Origin: an uncultured Collinsella sp.
GTDB lineage: Bacteria > Actinomycetota > Coriobacteriia > Coriobacteriales > Coriobacteriaceae
NCBI GenBank assembly: GCA_900541195.1
Contig: UQIY01000046.1
Coordinates: 1-16,996, forward strand
Direction: 5' to 3'
Length of the DNA: 16,996 nucleotides
Shown: positions 13,991 through 16,996 of the stretch, piece after piece
How positions within the stretch are numbered: position 1 is the first letter of the stretch
How the letters are laid out: each line of letters starts with the position of its first letter
Made by a program: the position numbers and the translations under genes
Notes under the pieces: model-generated
The model's database searches: none
Seen by the model: only the letters and a program-made list of their open reading frames with translations
What the model was told of the DNA's origin: nothing

Positions 13991-14087
13991 TAAATATAGC
14001 CCAACCAAAATCAAGCGAATGCATCCATAGAGACACACCCGTTCAAAGACTTTGGTTAGGCCCACGTCCGAGGGACTCGGTAACCTT
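13991..14087 (-). promoter_or_regulatory. Candidate antitermination switch in the crr-licT-glvCA leader
   Basis: On the minus strand an upstream hairpin uses GGTTA (14085-14081) with TAACC (14058-14054), extended by CCGAG/CTCGG around a TCC loop. A second stem pairs 14061-14051 (GCCTAACCAAA) with 14009-13999 (TTTGGTTGGGC), 11 pairs with one G-U, and is followed by the U-rich TATATTTATG. Both need the same TAACC strand, so only one can form. This is the logic of LicT/BglG RNA switches. The upstream hairpin has the typical size of such sites and a GTTAC start, but is not a full match to the known consensus, and the terminator loop (41 bases) is long. Confidence 0.55.
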
Positions 14088-14110
14088 CCGCATTTCTTTT
14101 TACGGGAGCT

Positions 14111-14138
14111 ATTGTAGACAAGCCCAAAGCCGGAACAA
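14111..14138 (-). promoter_or_regulatory. Probable promoter of the crr-licT-glvCA operon
   Basis: On the minus strand TTGTTC (14138-14133) and TACAAT (14116-14111) are separated by 16 bases. Transcription would start near 14104, giving a leader of about 130 bases that contains the candidate antitermination switch. It is the best sigma-70-like match in this gap. Confidence 0.6.
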
Positions 14139-14148
14139 ACATTATGAC

Positions 14149-14182
14149 CGATGAACGGTATTTTTTCTTCGATAAACGGTAT
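14149..14182 (-). promoter_or_regulatory. Two 13-bp direct repeats 21 bp apart upstream of the operon promoter
   Basis: On the minus strand ATACCGTTTATCG (14182-14170) and ATACCGTTCATCG (14161-14149) match at 12 of 13 positions. Their 21-bp period equals two DNA turns, and they lie about -45 to -78 from the inferred start. This is the usual place and phase for an activator site. Confidence 0.55.
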
Positions 14183-14210
14183 CTATGCGGCACTTAGGGA
14201 CACTCCTTGT

Positions 14211-14355
14211 TTGGTGCATTGGGGTCAGGTTGCTTTGCACCAATCATGAGTTGCGGTGAAATAGGGACTAAAAGCCGCTCAAAAGGCCAAAACAGTCCGT
14301 ATTCCACCGCAACTTCAAGACGTTGGTGCATATGAACCTGTCCCCCTTGCACCAA
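14211..14355. repeat. Composite of three palindromic repeats
   Basis: The outer units, 14211-14243 and 14323-14355, have TTGGTGCA/TGCACCAA arms. Their loops (ggggtcaggtt-like and aacctgtcccc-like) are in opposite orientation. Between them, 14249-14269 and 14294-14314 form a third palindrome whose 21-base arms match at 19 positions and belong to the GTTGCGGTGAAATAGGGACT family seen at 612 and 2138. The whole is therefore a near-symmetric nest of two repeat families. Confidence 0.8.
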
Positions 14356-14389
14356 AAAGGGCCCCGAGCAAAAACATGCCCGGAGCCCT
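14354..14389 (-). terminator. Intrinsic terminator of the DEAD-box helicase gene
   Basis: On the minus strand AGGGCTCCGGGC (14389-14378) pairs with GCTCGGGGCCCT (14369-14358), allowing two G-U-type pairs, around an 8-base loop. It is followed by a run of T (14358-14354 as A on the plus strand). It begins 33 bases after the helicase stop. Confidence 0.8.
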
Positions 14390-14422
14390 CTGGTCGCCTC
14401 GACTTAGAGCGCGACGCGTATG

Positions 14423-16678
<2,256 letters not shown>

Positions 16679-16996
16679 ATGTTGTTGTTCCTTATCTGCA
16701 CGCGTTATGGGCACGGCATGCGGCCGCGCGAGCGTGCTTGGTAGTGCGCTAATACATACAAAAACAGGTGCGCACAGAGAGGACGTTGCTCAGCACGCTG
16801 GCGATCGCTTTGGCAGCCATATCACGCGCCGTCCAGACGCAGCGGCCCTAAGCGATGGAGCAGATTCGCCGCCGGTTAGTATACCCGTACTCCGTATGCC
16901 CCCACGTAAACCACAGATGACAGGGCGGTCGAGGCCGAACACCTTGATTATCGACTTTATCCGAACACCTCCCACATTCATCCGCACATGTGCGGA
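16679..16996. other. Gene-poor right end upstream of the helicase
   Basis: No convincing gene is seen in this 318-base stretch. It probably holds the helicase promoter and a long leader; an AT-rich patch at 16750-16765 is flanked by GTGCGC (16744-16749) and GCGCAC (16770-16775). Farther right CCGAACACCT occurs twice (16935-16944 and 16961-16970), 26 bases apart. The contig ends with a 16-bp perfect palindrome, TCCGCACATGTGCGGA (16981-16996). Confidence 0.5.

Noticed and set aside
612..14355. CRISPR array from the repeated palindromes
   Set aside because: The copies are few, far apart, palindromic and not separated by uniform spacers.
16790..16987. 65-codon frame on the minus strand near the contig end
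   Set aside because: No family resemblance and no ribosome binding site was found; probably chance in GC-rich DNA.
16679..16996. tRNA or other structured RNA gene
   Set aside because: No cloverleaf with T-loop and anticodon arm could be drawn, and only short inverted repeats are present.
16981..16996. LexA-type operator
   Set aside because: The palindrome lacks the CGAAC/GTTCG arms of the Gram-positive SOS box.

Overview
The window looks like a complete short contig from a high-GC, host-associated anaerobe. The gene set (a self-contained alpha-glucoside PTS operon, a FucO-type reductase, YgiQ, a DUF1275 protein, an R/G-rich DEAD-box helicase) and the codon bias fit a Coriobacteriia genome such as Collinsella. 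That placement is inference from recognition, not a search. The left edge carries 12 bases identical to the end of the Nextera/Tn5 mosaic end, so bases 1-12 are probably adapter and the first gene is cut by the contig edge. The right edge ends exactly on a 16-bp perfect palindrome.

Layout. 13-596: 3' part of mnmA. 612-2206: one gene for a fused HTH plus HipA-like kinase, bracketed by two 69-bp palindromic elements in mirror orientation. 2259-3278 (-): M42 metallopeptidase. 3413-3530: a nested long palindrome. 3544-4710 (-): fucO-like iron alcohol dehydrogenase. 4876-5592 (-): DUF1275/YoaK membrane protein with a clear terminator. 5855-7990 (+): ygiQ radical SAM protein, convergent with 7987-8898 (-), a CPBP intramembrane protease. 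8982-9182 (-): small RelB/DinJ-like antitoxin without a toxin. 9486-13973 (-): operon reading crr - licT - glvC - glvA. 14423-16678 (-): DEAD-box RNA helicase with a roughly 300-residue disordered R/G-rich tail.

How genes work together. The best-supported system is the four-gene sugar operon. A stand-alone IIA-Glc protein would pass phosphate to an alpha-glucoside EIICB that has no IIA domain of its own. The imported 6-phospho-alpha-glucoside would be cleaved by the NAD/Mn-dependent GH4 enzyme. A LicT-type antiterminator is encoded between them. The leader upstream of crr contains a hairpin and a terminator-like stem that share one strand and so exclude each other, as in LicT/BglG control. 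A promoter candidate and two 21-bp-spaced direct repeats lie just upstream.

The most unusual region is the HTH-HipA cassette: a likely self-regulated kinase gene with an inverted repeat around its promoter, bracketed by 68/69 identical inverted palindromes. Related palindromes recur near 9378-9412 and 14211-14355, suggesting REP/BIME-like families. No transposase, RNA gene or CRISPR array is visible in the window.
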